NCBI GenBank assembly: GCA_965153455.1
Contig: OZ234499.1
Span: 744,001-808,000 of the forward strand
Direction: 5' to 3'
Length of the DNA: 64,000 nucleotides
From: Sphagnum compactum
Lineage: Eukaryota > Bryophyta > Sphagnopsida > Sphagnales
Every line of letters starts with the position of its first letter. Position 1 is the stretch's first letter. A program made the translations under genes and the position numbers. Below, one piece after another: positions 30,961 through 41,659 of this stretch. The notes under the pieces were generated by a model. The model did no database searches, was not told the origin of the DNA, and worked only from the letters and a program-made list of their open reading frames with translations.

Positions 30961-33726
30961 GTGCAAAGATTTTATGTTAAACTATATGTTAGGCAAGCTA
31001 TTGGAGATAGCAACAAAGAAGCTAAGGAGGTTTTCTTGAGTTGCATGAAAGACCAAATTTCAGTGTTGATCAAAAGGAAGCTGGCTATGCCCATAACAGA
31101 AGAGGAGTTATGGTCTGCTCTAGAGGCTATGGCTAAGGGCAAAACCCCTAGGCCTAATGGGGTAATAGTGGAATTTTTCTTCTGTATGTGGTTGGTCATA
31201 AGTAAAGAGTACACGAAGATGATCCAAGACTTTATCATGAATGATGGTTTCCCTCTTGGGGTTATGAGAGGGTTGATCACACACTTGCATAAAGGGGGAG
31301 AAAAAAAACAACTTTTTAATTGAAGGCCCATCACATTGCTCAATGTTACATACAAGATCTTTGCGAAAACACTCCAAATGTGGATGTAACCAATGTTGAT
31401 GGAAGCCATCAGTCAGGATCAATCAATGTTCCTTCCCTTTAGATTTATCTTGAACAACATTTTGTTGATTCATGAGACCATTGCATGGGTTAAAAAATCT
31501 AAACAACCTTTATTTTTTTTAATTGAATTTTTCCAAGGCTTATGACAAAGTAGATTGAGTTTTTTATTTGATTGTACGAATAAGCTCGAGATTCCAATTA
31601 AATTTGTCAAGATGACGAAAATGTTTTTCCAAGGGGCTAATGCAAACGTAACAATGAATGGAAAAGCTTCCAAGGCTTTGGTGATCAAGAGGGGCCTGCG
31701 ACAAGGATGCCCACTTGTTCCCTACCTATTTTTAATAGTGGGGGAGGCCCTTAATGCTAAAATTTATGAAGAACAAAGACTTGGTAGAATCGAGGGCATT
31801 TGTTTGCCCATGTCAAATAGGAAGCAGATAATTGCCTAGTATGCGGATGACATTAGTTTCACTTTGAAACCATCTCGAGAAGGCATGATCTAGTTATCAC
31901 AACTATTTTGACCTTTTTAACATTGCATTTGGCCTCCAAATTAACCATGCAAAGTCTGCAGCCTTTTGGATTGGGGGTAGAAAGGAAAGTAGACCGACTT
32001 GGACAGAGGAGTTTAGATGGACATGGGCTTCATCTAAGGCCATCTCTAAGCTATTCGATATGCCGTTTGGGTTGTCCTTGGGTTCAGCAGATGTAGATAA
32101 ATTTTTGTTAAAAAAGGTCCAACATAAGTTGAACCATTGGGCTTCAACAAAACTGTCCTTGGTTGGGAGGAAAGTGATTGTCAATAACATTCTTCTCTCC
32201 TCTTTGTGGTACTTTGTGAGTGTTTGGGGAGGGACCAAAAAAGGAATCTTTATAATTAATTGCTTCTTAAAAAACTACCTTTGGGTAGGATCAAATCATA
32301 ATTATAGGTGCCAAGTTCTATGGGACTAATGTTGTGGGAAAAAGAAAGATGGGGGTTTAAGTTTGGTCGATCCAACAGAAGCAATTGAAGCACTTTTGTT
32401 TAAATGGGTGGTACATGCTTTAGAGCTTGGAAACTCCAATTTGTAGGAGTTCCTTAGGTTTTGGTTAAAACAATATTAGCCACATATGGGGGGGTGGGAT
32501 GGAACCTTAACTTGGAATGGTGTTTGCAGGTTAACCATAAAAGGGCAGCTGGGTGTACTTTATGGAATAAGGTGGGTAGAGCTTGGTCCAGGATGGTGAA
32601 AAATTTGATATTCAATAATCCAAAAAGCCTTAGTGAAATTTTAGCATTGAGCTTTTGGTGGAATAGGATCATCCACCCTTGGGATGTTGGCTTCTCAAAG
32701 AGCAATTAAAACAACAAAGTTCCATGGGTTGGGATGGGTTTCAATGTCCGATGTGTGGGTGGTTTCTGCAGGAAGATTTGCAACCAAAGAGTAAATGGGC
32801 AAACACATTGTATTATCCCTAAAAGAGGAGTTGGGATATGAGAGAATCGTTACCAAGCTGGAAGAGGTATGGGGGGGTTTATTGAGAGGGGGAGACAACT
32901 GTTGCAAAAAAAAAGATTGGATTGGTTTGCTAGAAAAAAACAAGGCGTTCCTGTCTATGGTTTGTCATGCTTCATTTACCTTTAAACCTGAATGCAACAA
33001 TGATGTTCAACATCTTTACATCTCGCAAGACATCAAGTTATATATTGTGGGCTCCTAGTCAAGGACCTTGAGTCTCATTAACGATGGAGTGTCGAAAGAA
33101 TTGAACAACCACTACTGGGAAGGTAGAGTATTAGTGGTAAGAATATCAAAGTTATTGAGAGGCCCTGAAAAGGTGCATTACCTAGTATGTTTCGGCAAGA
33201 TAAACACATTAGAACTTGACCTTAGTGCCTATTCATGGAAAGGTGGGGAACCTTTGTTCTCTTTCACAACTGCATTAGGGAGGAAAATGTTGAGAGATTC
33301 TAAACCAAAAATTAATGTGGTGGAAAAAAGGTGGGTAGGGGTATTTCCTTTTACTTTCAAGCTAAGATGGATGAACATTTGGTGCAAGACGCTGAGTAGG
33401 AAAGAGGCGGGTTTCATGTGGGCTTTGTGGAATAAGGCAATTGCAGTTAACACTTGGAGAGCTTGATGGACAACTTGATCAATCAAACTTGCCCATTGTG
33501 CGACAATGAAGAAGAATCCACATTACATAGATTTTGGGAGTGTTGCCGTGCACAATGGGCTTGGGAATACACACAAGGCATTGTGGGAGAGCTTGCCTGC
33601 GGTAACAAGCCATCACGGGTTGTTGCCCCCTTGCATTGGAAACAATGTGTTTTTGTTGCCAAAAGTCCAAAGCAAATGCAATGTGTGGAAAACATATGGT
33701 CCTTGCTAAGAGGTATCACACTCTAG
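30961..33726 (+). pseudogene. LINE reverse transcriptase and zf-RVT remnant
   Basis: KGKTPRPNG (about 31138), RPITLLNVTYKIFAKTL after a stop near 31321, IKRGLRQGCPLVPYLF (about 31687), and YADDI at 31840-31854 directly preceded by an in-frame TAG (31837-31839). Then KLNHWASTKLSLVGRKVIVN (about 32125) and the zinc-binding CPLCDNEEESTLHRFWEC (about 33490). The catalytic YADD survives but many stops do not allow a product. Confidence 0.85.
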
Positions 33727-34106
33727 ACTTTATGGATTGAATAAAATGATTTGGTTTTCAACAACGAAAGATGGAATGTTGGTAAAATCCACAAAGTTAT
33801 TTGGGATGCCCTAGTTGACTACGGTAGGGCAGCTTGGAATAGATGTTTGAGGATAATTAGAAAAACCCCTAGGGTAGAAAAAAAACTTCTTGAGAAGTTT
33901 GGTAAGAGTTGGGGTAGGCATTAGGTTATTTGTGTTAGAGTAGGTAGCTTTGTTAGGTGGTGTTATGATGGGCCCCGAATGGGCTTCATTGATTAAGGTT
34001 CTGAGCGCGCGGTGGCATTCCTCCTATTCCAGGGGTTTGCTGTTCTTGTTTCTCTTCGCAATGAATTCTTTTCATTTGTGCCAAAATTAAAAAGTAAAAA
34101 TAAAAA

Positions 34107-35104
34107 CCCCTAGAACCAAAACTGGTCAACAATAGTGTGCACATCGAACCGGCCTTGGTTTTTGTATTGGGCCTGAAGGTTCTTGAATTTGAAAAAGTGT
34201 ACGAAAACTGGAACCCAAGGGTTGGGAAATCGGCCTAGCTCAAACCCTTGTAAATTCTTGTACTGCTGCAATCAGGGTTTTTCTATTTAATTTCGTGATA
34301 TAAAAAAATGGCAAGTTTTTCCCCAAAAAAATGAGAAAAAAGTCAAAATTTCACCAAATTTCTTATAAAAAATAATTCCAAGGAATTTCCTAAATTTTCT
34401 GTCGAAAAAATGAAAAAAAATATTGAAAAAATGATAAACACTTGAAACAGCCCCAAAAAGAAAAAGGGCCTCTGCATATATTGACAGAGAAGCACATAAG
34501 TTGAGTTGTCCAGAAACGGTGTGTAAAAGCAAGCCTGATCAGGGCCTGCGACAATTTGTAGAGACTACTGATGTTTTACTACTTGAGCAGGTGGGTTTGC
34601 CCCCTTTGCACACATTGATTGAGGGTTCCATGCTAGGTTTGGAGCTTTTTGTTGACCCATATCCCACCCCAACATCATCAGCTCAGACAGGCTTTTTTAA
34701 GGGTCAACATAATTCCTCCCTCACCCAGGAGAAATCATGACACATTTTGTCAGTCTGCAACTCTGCAGTCCAAAAAAGGCTTAACAAAGAGAGCCTATGG
34801 TGCGGGGAGCGAAGGGCACTGGAGGTCCTCCTTTTTCAATTTGATACGCATTTTACAGGCAGAGGGTGTCAGTGGTGTTACAAGCGTGTTCAGGTGGTCT
34901 CTACTTTGAGACTTGCTGTTGCAGTAGGTGAAGGTTCTATTAGGCTTAAGTATCCTTTCAAGAGATCCTCCTCTTTGCGAGACGAGAAGGTTTGAGAACT
35001 TGATGTTCCCCTTGTGGTTCTCCATTTTAAGATGATTCTTTTGTCTTCTTAGACATGGGTCCTTCCATTTTGTTCTTTGTATTCCCCCGCCTTTTTTTTT
35101 TGGG
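34107..35104. other. Intergenic DNA with unidentified moderately GC-rich segment
   Basis: 34500-35030 is less AT-rich and has overlapping open frames on both strands (for example 34501-34740 and 34747-34995, plus). None matches a family I know. Likely a transposon fragment adjoining the repeat at 35105. Confidence 0.35.
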
Positions 35105-35360
35105 GTGCTTTGGTTTATTGGCCTTGCCTACTGAGGCAAGGTTATTGTGTTTGGATTCATTATAGAATATAGTAGCTTAATGGATTTTGGCCCATAGGTA
35201 ATAGGTCTATTTTTATATGAGGATTTTTGAAAGATGATATTTTGGCTTGTGTTGAAACTTGAGATTAGTTATAATAGAGTTATAATATCTTGAAGGATTT
35301 TGGTTTTTCTGGGAGGATTTGAGTTCATGCAAGTAATTTTTTGAAGATTATATCATGCAA
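35105..35360 (+). mobile_element. Dispersed element, copy inverted relative to 63530-63795
   Basis: About 250 bp matching the reverse complement of 63530-63795 closely: GTGTTTGGATTCATTATAGA, AATAGGTCTATTTTTATATG, GGATTTTTGAAAGATGATAT and AGATTAGTTATAATAGAGTT all have counterparts. It starts with a small hairpin, CCTTGCC-tact-GAGGCAAGG. The GTGTTTGGAT word is common at ends of plant hAT/Harbinger MITEs. No TIR pair resolved. Confidence 0.75.
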
Positions 35361-36904
35361 GTAAGGTCATGCATAAGATATGTGAAAGGCATTTAATAAA
35401 TGGTGCTGAACATCAAATTGATTGCTTGTAAACAATGATTGACTCAAATGATTGTATTTAAATAATCTTTAACTGTATACAGTCCCATTTTCATGTTTAC
35501 TGGTGTGGCCTGTGCCTTTGGCCCAAGTGTGAACCCATTACAAAATAGGGAAACTCAACATGTGAACATTGTTTTGCAATGTATGTATCCATTTTTTGAA
35601 GAGCCAAATATGAAAGGAAATCATGCTTGAATTGAATGGTAAGCCTTCTTCAAGTGTTGCCACATTCTCAACTGATTTTTCCTTCCAAAACCTGGTTTTT
35701 TGGAATTTATTTGAATTTCAGCGGCAGAAATCACTTAAAATTTAATATCTCCCACATTCTGAATCCAAAACTTACCAAATAAATTCTATTAAATCCCTTC
35801 TCATCAAGATCTTTCCAGCAACACCAAAGGCACATTCCAATTCCTCCAAAATTTTCAGCTACGATTTACTTTAATTTTCAATGAAGAAATCATTCAATAT
35901 TCAAGAACTTTTGCACCCCTCCTCGTCAAGAGCTTTCCAAAGACACCAAGAGAATGATTTGAAGCATCCAAGTTCGGTGGATCTCATAACTACAAAACAA
36001 ACTATCTTCCTTTATAGATAGATTGGTGGCATTGATAAACAATTGACGCACTGGGTTTTTTTGAAGAATTTTTAAAAAAAAAAACCAAAGTAATGATCGT
36101 CCTCAAGAAGATTTAGTCAAATCTCACTATAAACTATTTGTGAATTACAAAACTTTAATCGGCCTTTTATATATTTTCTGCTACACTTTGAAAATCAAAT
36201 GTAGAAATTTGATGATTTTTATTAATTTTCCTCACTTTTGGAAATGAAAACCTCGAAAATCACTTCATCTTTAAATTTTGAATTTCACCTTTGGAAAAAT
36301 AAATTCATTTAAAAATTTTGAATTTTACCTTTTGAAAAATCATTTCATTTTTTATTTTTCCAATCTTAAAAAAATGAAAAATGCAATATGTGGATGTGAT
36401 AAATATTGCTAGAGACCCAAGTCTATGGGTGGAGCTGCTCTAAATACGCATAGATCTAGGGCTCTCCAAAGGGATATCAATGTATATACTCTGTACTATG
36501 AGGGCAGTTTTAGCACATGTTAGTTGAATAATTACTTAATTTTGGAGATTCCATTTCAAAAATAAATATTCTCGAATATTTTTTAAAATTTCAATTTTAA
36601 AAAAATTCAATTTTCAGCATTCCTGAAAATAGTATAATTTGTGCTGAAGCTGCCAAGGCATTACTGGGAGATGCCCTAAGTGGTGTATTATGTTATTTGT
36701 GAATTGGATCCAGGGGAGCTGATGTACCTATTGGGCTTTGCTGACACTTTTGTACTTCTGGGCAACAGAGGTCTCTTTAAACTATGATTGGCATTGCCAT
36801 TTGACTAATCCACTGCCACCCACGTCCCCCACTAGCCTAATAGTCCAAGATACTGACTCAAAATCCACAACAATATTCGAATGCCATCGCTAATTTAGGA
36901 ATGC
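35361..36904. other. AT-rich intergenic DNA
   Basis: Nothing recognised apart from diverged relatives of the 75-bp satellite near 36810-36880. Confidence 0.5.
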
Positions 36905-37078
36905 AAACATTACAACAAAAGTGTCAATGTACATCAAGTGATTTCATTGGATTTTATTTCATTGAATTTTCAGTGAATTCATTGGTTATAATGAACAGGA
37001 CTTACTGGAAACATTATGAATTCACTGGACTAATGAATTGGAGATTAGTGAACTGCACCCACATTTTGTAGTAATGAA
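36905..37078. mobile_element. Possible small CACTA/MITE-like remnant
   Basis: Left end ATTACAACAAAAGTGT and right end ACATTTTGTAGTAAT are roughly inverted, with ATTCACTGGA / CAGTGAATTC motifs inside. It directly abuts the tandem array. Weak evidence; no target duplication. Confidence 0.3.
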
Positions 37079-37347
37079 ATTTCTAATCCAAGATACTAAA
37101 ACAAAACCCACAATGCAACTCAAATGCCCACACTAGGCTAATGAGGCACTAGATTTCTAGTCCAAGGTATTAAAAACAAAACCCACAATGCAACTCAAAT
37201 GGCCACAGTAGGCTCATAAGGCACTAGATTTCTAGTCCAAGGTAGTAAAAACAAAACCCACAATGCAACTCAAATGGCCACACTAGGCTCATAAGGCACT
37301 AGATTTCTAGTCCGAGGTATTAAAAACAAAACCCACAATGCAACTCA
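37079..37347 (+). repeat. 75-bp tandem repeat array, 3.6 copies
   Basis: Units begin ATTTCTAGTCCAAGGTA at 37079, 37153, 37228 and 37303 and run through ACAAAACCCACAATGCAACT and GGCACTAG. Copies two to four are nearly identical, so the expansion is recent. Diverged single units lie at about 36813, 38325-38374 and 38610-38650, showing an older, larger array. Confidence 0.92.
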
Positions 37348-37738
37348 GAGAGGCTGACATAGTTACCAAAAGCAGAGTATGACCTTTTTGGAAAAATTGT
37401 TTTAAGTATGGATAAAATATGGCTTTTTCTTTAAGGCCATGTAAAAGAAAACACTGCAATATGAAAGATTACATATGCCTAGGTTGACATGTGGCATGTC
37501 TGAGAATTGACATATTGCATCCTGTTGACCTAGGTATTCAGTTACTGATGATTAATTTAGGGTTTTTTAAGGGTTAAGGTTGCACAGTGTATTTGTTTAT
37601 GTTTTGATATGCTGGCCTGGAGTACTTGGTACTCTCCAAGGGAGTACAACAATTTTGGTAATGGGTAGATTTCTAGTGGAAGGCACTAAAACAAAGTGCT
37701 CACCTTGTAATGACTCTGAGAGGTTCAAACTAAAAACT

Positions 37739-38095
37739 TCCTTTACTGAATCTAGAATTTCTCATCTAGATGAATGCACTTCTATGAACCATGCCTATGT
37801 GAAAGATGAGGGTGTAAGTTGAACACAATGACTACTGCATTAAAAGCACCTATAAGTTGTGACATTTTAAATTTGGAGGAAAATTATCGAGGCATTTTTG
37901 TTGGGCATGCATTTTCCAAGGCCTATCAATATGCTACAATGGATGAAAACGTTTGTAAAAACTTGACATATATTATAAGGAAATTTATAAAAACATATAC
38001 TAATATGGTTAAGAAAATTTGGGAAAGCTTGGCAATCGTGGAACAAGTCATGTGTTGAATCTAGTTTAGCCCCAAAAAAGTTAAATACACCATGG
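37739..38095 (+). pseudogene. hAT-like transposase fragment
   Basis: Reads AYVKDEGVS, then after a one-base frame change NTMTTALKAP, SCDILNLEENYRGIFVGHAF, SKAYQYAT, then a degraded tail. The AYVKDEG...GHAxSKAxQYA series is typical of a plant hAT-type (BED-finger, RNase-H-fold) transposase group and matches the fuller remnant at 54.85-57.25 kb. Non-functional. Confidence 0.7.
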
Positions 38096-38377
38096 AAAAT
38101 AAGGTAAGTTCTTAATTTGATATATTTTTGTAATGCAAAATACATATCATCATGTGCACACATAATACTCCAAATGTCATTTAGAACTCCCCATCTAGAT
38201 GCATGTGCTTCTATGGAACATGCTCATTCATTGTATGTATGCATGATACTCCCAATGTCTCACACATTGGGTCAAGTTTGAGCCAAAATTTTATATCAAA
38301 ATCTCACACCTATGCATAGTCTCTTCCTTGGGGGCAGAGCCAACAAACCCACAAGGCAACTCAATGCCCACACTAAA

Positions 38378-38588
38378 GGTGCATTCACACTTGGTGTTAG
38401 GGACTCTAGTGTTGAGTTCCTTGTCACCATACTAGTCATTTAAGACTTAAACTTACTCATCATGAAGATTTTATGTAAAATTAACATTCACTTAACATTA
38501 AGCTATCGTCCATTTAACATTGGGTGCCACCTAAGATGCCAACTAGATTTGCATTCAACACTGATTTAACATCAAGTGTGAATGCACC
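38378..38588. mobile_element. Complete MITE with 22-bp terminal inverted repeats
   Basis: Left end GGTGCATTCACACTTGGTGT and right end ACATCAAGTGTGAATGCACC are inverted with one mismatch over 22 bp. 211 bp, no ORF. It sits inside a diverged unit of the 75-bp satellite (CAACTCAATGCCCACACTAA on the left). The interior hairpin seen perfectly in the 7655 copy is degraded here. Flanks ACACTAAA and ACAATAAT are only a partial match, so the target duplication is unproven. Confidence 0.88.
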
Positions 38589-39593
38589 ACAATAATACAG
38601 ATGTAGATTTGTATTTGAATTTTAAAAAAAATCCTACAATGCAATTCAATTCTCCCACTTATGTGCTTTTGGTTTCAACTGGTTTTTACTTGACACTTGT
38701 GGGTCATCACTAATCTATAGCTGACATTGAGAAATTGTATCATGTATGCCTACCTTTTATGCCCTCCGAACAAAAGTGGGTTCACAGGGTTTTCGACAGA
38801 AAGAATCAAGTGGGTTTTTCCTTTTCTACTATGCATATATGAACCAATGTTATGTGGGTATTATGAAGGTGGTTTTTAGTGTTCATAACCGTGAGCCTCA
38901 AAAAATCAAAGAATAGTACTGATATATAAGTAATTGTGGTTCTCAATGTTTTTGAAAGAAAATCAAGTAATTACTTATCTAGAATCCTCAGTTGTTTCAT
39001 GAAAACCGCTGATTATTTAAGGTTTTTGAAAGGGACACAGCTTGCGGTTCTTAACTACCCTAAACCATGAACTGCAGAGGAGTGTACTGACCTGTAAACG
39101 AGGGAGGCCACACTATATTTGAGCACTTGGGAAATCTTCTGGCATTGATTTAGGCAGAAAAGAATCCTGGACAATTTGGTGAAGGAAGAAGAAATTGCCA
39201 ATAACACAATATGGAGTTGGGTGAAAAATAGTCGGAACAAGAATTCAATCTTTTTGGGATCATCATAGATTCAAGCTTTCATTTATTGGTTGGGCATTCA
39301 GTTTTGGCTGGACTAGAAATTATTGAACATTGTCTCACTCTGGAAAGCATATAATTTCAAAGCCCCACCCACCTTGATCCCAAAAAAAATGCTATTTTTT
39401 GGGATTCCCAAAGGAACCCTAATATCCCAGAAAACAAACCCCAAAAAATACTAAAGATAATTAGGAAAACACAGAGAGCAAAAACTAGAGCAGATATGTT
39501 CTTGTTCAACCTGATATCCTCACAGTTGCAGTTACTCTACAAATTGCCTTTGAAAGGTGGATGTGTAATAGAACCTGTTTCATTAGGGTGTTC

Positions 39594-41346
39594 ATTAGGT
39601 GTTTGCCATGATTCTTGAGGCACGGTTGAGCAGCTGGGCAGAAAAGAGGGGCCTACGTGCCAGGGGACAAGCTGGTTTTAGGAAAGATTTTCGCACCATG
39701 GATAACCTGTACATTTTGCGAACGCTCATTGAACAGAGCATTCACAAACGCAAAAAGGTGTACTGCTGTTTTGTGGACTTCCGCAAAGCTTTTGATACAG
39801 TGCCCCGTGATCTGCTATGGCAAGTGCTAGATGAGATGGGAATTGTGGGTCGCTTCATGCAGTGTCTACAGAGCATGTATAGCCAGGATAGCGTCAGAGT
39901 TATGCATCCAACAGAAGGGCTATCAGCCCGGTTCCCATGTGGCATTGGGGTCAAACAAGGCTGTCCACTGAGTCCACTGCTTTTTGGACACTACCTTGAT
40001 GGACTTGAGAAACATCTAGATGCACTTGAGGGCGACAGCCCGCCACAGCTGGTAGACATAATAGTCAAATTACTGCTGTATGCCGATGATCTGGCATTGA
40101 TGTCAGAAACCCCACAAGGGTTGCAGAAACAAATAAATGTTTTGTCTGAGTTTTGTGTTGACCGACAATTGGTCATCAATGTGAGCAAGACCAAGGTGGT
40201 GGTAGCGCCAGAGTTCACATACAGAGGGACAACCATTCAGCGGGTTCAATCATTCAGATACTTGGGCTTAGAGTTACATAGTACAAAAGGCATGGCAGTA
40301 GCCATAGCCAAATTGACTGCTGCTGGGAAGAAGGCACTGTATGCATTACGCCGCAGATGCAATGATCTGAGCATAACAGATCCGGAAGTAATGTGTCAGT
40401 TGTTCGACTCACTGGTATGCCCAGTACTGAGCTATGCATGCGAGGTGTGGACAGGTTGTACAGGGGCGAAAGGGTTGCAACAAGCAGAACAAGTACATAG
40501 AATGTTCCTGAGAGGAATATTAGGGGTCAATAAAACAACAAGCACTTTTGTTGTGTCGGGGGAGTTTGGAAGGTATCCATTAGAATATTTCTGGTGGCAA
40601 CAAACTTTCAAGTATTATGATAGGCTACGGAAATCCACAGCAGATCGTCTGTTGTACTGTGCCTACCAGACCCAGATCCAGATGCTCAGCATGCTCAATG
40701 ATAACCAACAATGTTGGCTTAGGAACGTGCAGTTGTGGCTTAAAGACCAAGGTGTTGAGGTTCTCTATGCTAATATCAAGTGTGTTATAGCAAGTGCACA
40801 AGCTTTTTACCTAGAATCTACTTATGGTGAACAGGCCAGAACCAAAAGTAGCAGATTACGTACATACCAGCTGATGAACACAAGCTGTACAACAGAATCT
40901 GGATACTCATATGCACATCAGAGGTATTTGCAAGTGATCACAAATGTTCAGCTCAGGCAATCTTTGTCAAGGTTCAGATGTTCAAACCATCGTTTGGAGG
41001 TAGAGTGTGGCAGGCATGCAAAGCCTGAGAGTGTCCCGAGGAGAGATAGGATCTGTCGTCTATGTTCCCTAGGAGCTGTTGAGGATGAAGACCACTTGTT
41101 GTTAGTGTGCCCAGCTCACCATGACATTCGTTGCAAGTTTAGTCAACAGTTAGGGAAACAATTGACTCCGTGCAGCTTACTTCCTGAATTGATGCATTCG
41201 GCTAATCAGAAAGCGGTAGCTTTGTACTTAGTTTCTTGCCTAGACAACAGGAGTGTTTTGCTCAAGTCAACTATGTAATTGTCGTCAAATGGATCTCTCT
41301 GGTCCGGGTATTGACGTTAAATTAAAAGAAAGAAAGAAAGAAAGAA
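39594..41346 (+). mobile_element. 5'-truncated non-LTR retrotransposon with (AAAG)n tail
   Basis: An insertion clearly less AT-rich than its flanks. It starts abruptly inside the reverse transcriptase region (upstream DNA is AT-rich and stop-filled) and ends about 45 bp after the stop codon in AAAAGAAAGAAAGAAAGAAA (41324-41346). A short 3' UTR with a microsatellite tail is seen in several LINE clades outside the plant L1 group. No clear target duplication. Confidence 0.85.
39599..41278 (+). CDS. Reverse transcriptase ORF of non-LTR element, intact to its stop
   Basis: 559 codons with no stop or frameshift; the frame opens at a GTG and the first ATG is 39608. Residues 58-66 FVDFRKAFD (motif A), 117-129 GVKQGCPLSPLLF (motif B), 160-165 LYADDL (catalytic motif C), then VNVSKTK and FRYLGLEL, and a C-terminal CX2CX9HX4C finger (CRLCSLGAVEDEDHLLLVC). 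It copies element RNA into DNA at the target site. The endonuclease and N-terminal part are missing through 5' truncation, so it cannot move alone. The intact frame implies recent insertion. Confidence 0.92.
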   Translation: MFAMILEARLSSWAEKRGLRARGQAGFRKDFRTMDNLYILRTLIEQSIHKRKKVYCCFVDFRKAFDTVPRDLLWQVLDEMGIVGRFMQCLQSMYSQDSVRVMHPTEGLSARFPCGIGVKQGCPLSPLLFGHYLDGLEKHLDALEGDSPPQLVDIIVKLLLYADDLALMSETPQGLQKQINVLSEFCVDRQLVINVSKTKVVVAPEFTYRGTTIQRVQSFRYLGLELHSTKGMAVAIAKLTAAGKKALYALRRRCNDLSITDPEVMCQLFDSLVCPVLSYACEVWTGCTGAKGLQQAEQVHRMFLRGILGVNKTTSTFVVSGEFGRYPLEYFWWQQTFKYYDRLRKSTADRLLYCAYQTQIQMLSMLNDNQQCWLRNVQLWLKDQGVEVLYANIKCVIASAQAFYLESTYGEQARTKSSRLRTYQLMNTSCTTESGYSYAHQRYLQVITNVQLRQSLSRFRCSNHRLEVECGRHAKPESVPRRDRICRLCSLGAVEDEDHLLLVCPAHHDIRCKFSQQLGKQLTPCSLLPELMHSANQKAVALYLVSCLDNRSVLLKSTM

Positions 41347-41487
41347 TCCAGGTCCATGGATTCTGTCCTAGCTTCTTACCCCATGAACATCCCAGAATTC
41401 AGAAATACACTTGAAGAGACATGGTTTAGGTCAAGGAAAGATTGGATGGCCGCAAGCACATAAGATTCAGAAGCTTCTCACAAGTAA

Positions 41488-41659
41488 GAGCATCTCCGGC
41501 GGTGCTCAGTAGGTGACCCTACAAAAATATTTCTCACATCCAAGTTTAGTTATTTACTTTTTTCAAACCCAACCCATAAAACTAAAACTGGGAATGCAAA
41601 TAGGTGGGTTTGCAAATTTGCAAATTGACTTAATTTGCAGAGCATCGGTGGAGTTTCTC
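41488..41659. mobile_element. Tourist/Harbinger-like MITE with TAA/TTA flanks
   Basis: Starts GAGCATCTCCGGCGGTGCTC and ends GAGCATCGGTGGAGTTTCTC; the ends are inverted with 15 of 20 positions matching. Flanked by TAA (41485-41487) and TTA (41660-41662), compatible with the 3-bp TWA target of PIF/Harbinger elements. 172 bp, no ORF. Confidence 0.8.

Larger units (their letters stand above)
27480..34106 (+). mobile_element. Decayed plant LINE (L1-like), near full length
   Basis: About 6.6 kb with the order of a plant L1-type retrotransposon: gag-like ORF1 with a zinc knuckle, apurinic-type endonuclease, reverse transcriptase and a C-terminal zf-RVT domain. It ends in an A-rich tail (34083-34106, AAAATTAAAAAGTAAAAATAAAAA). 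Numerous stops and frame changes make it inactive. AT-rich like its surroundings, unlike the LINE at 43-47 kb, suggesting greater age or another family. The 5' end is approximate. Confidence 0.88.

Noticed and set aside
37079-37347. CRISPR-like regular array
   Set aside because: The whole 75-bp unit is conserved with no variable spacers and the context is a plant genome; it is an ordinary tandem repeat.
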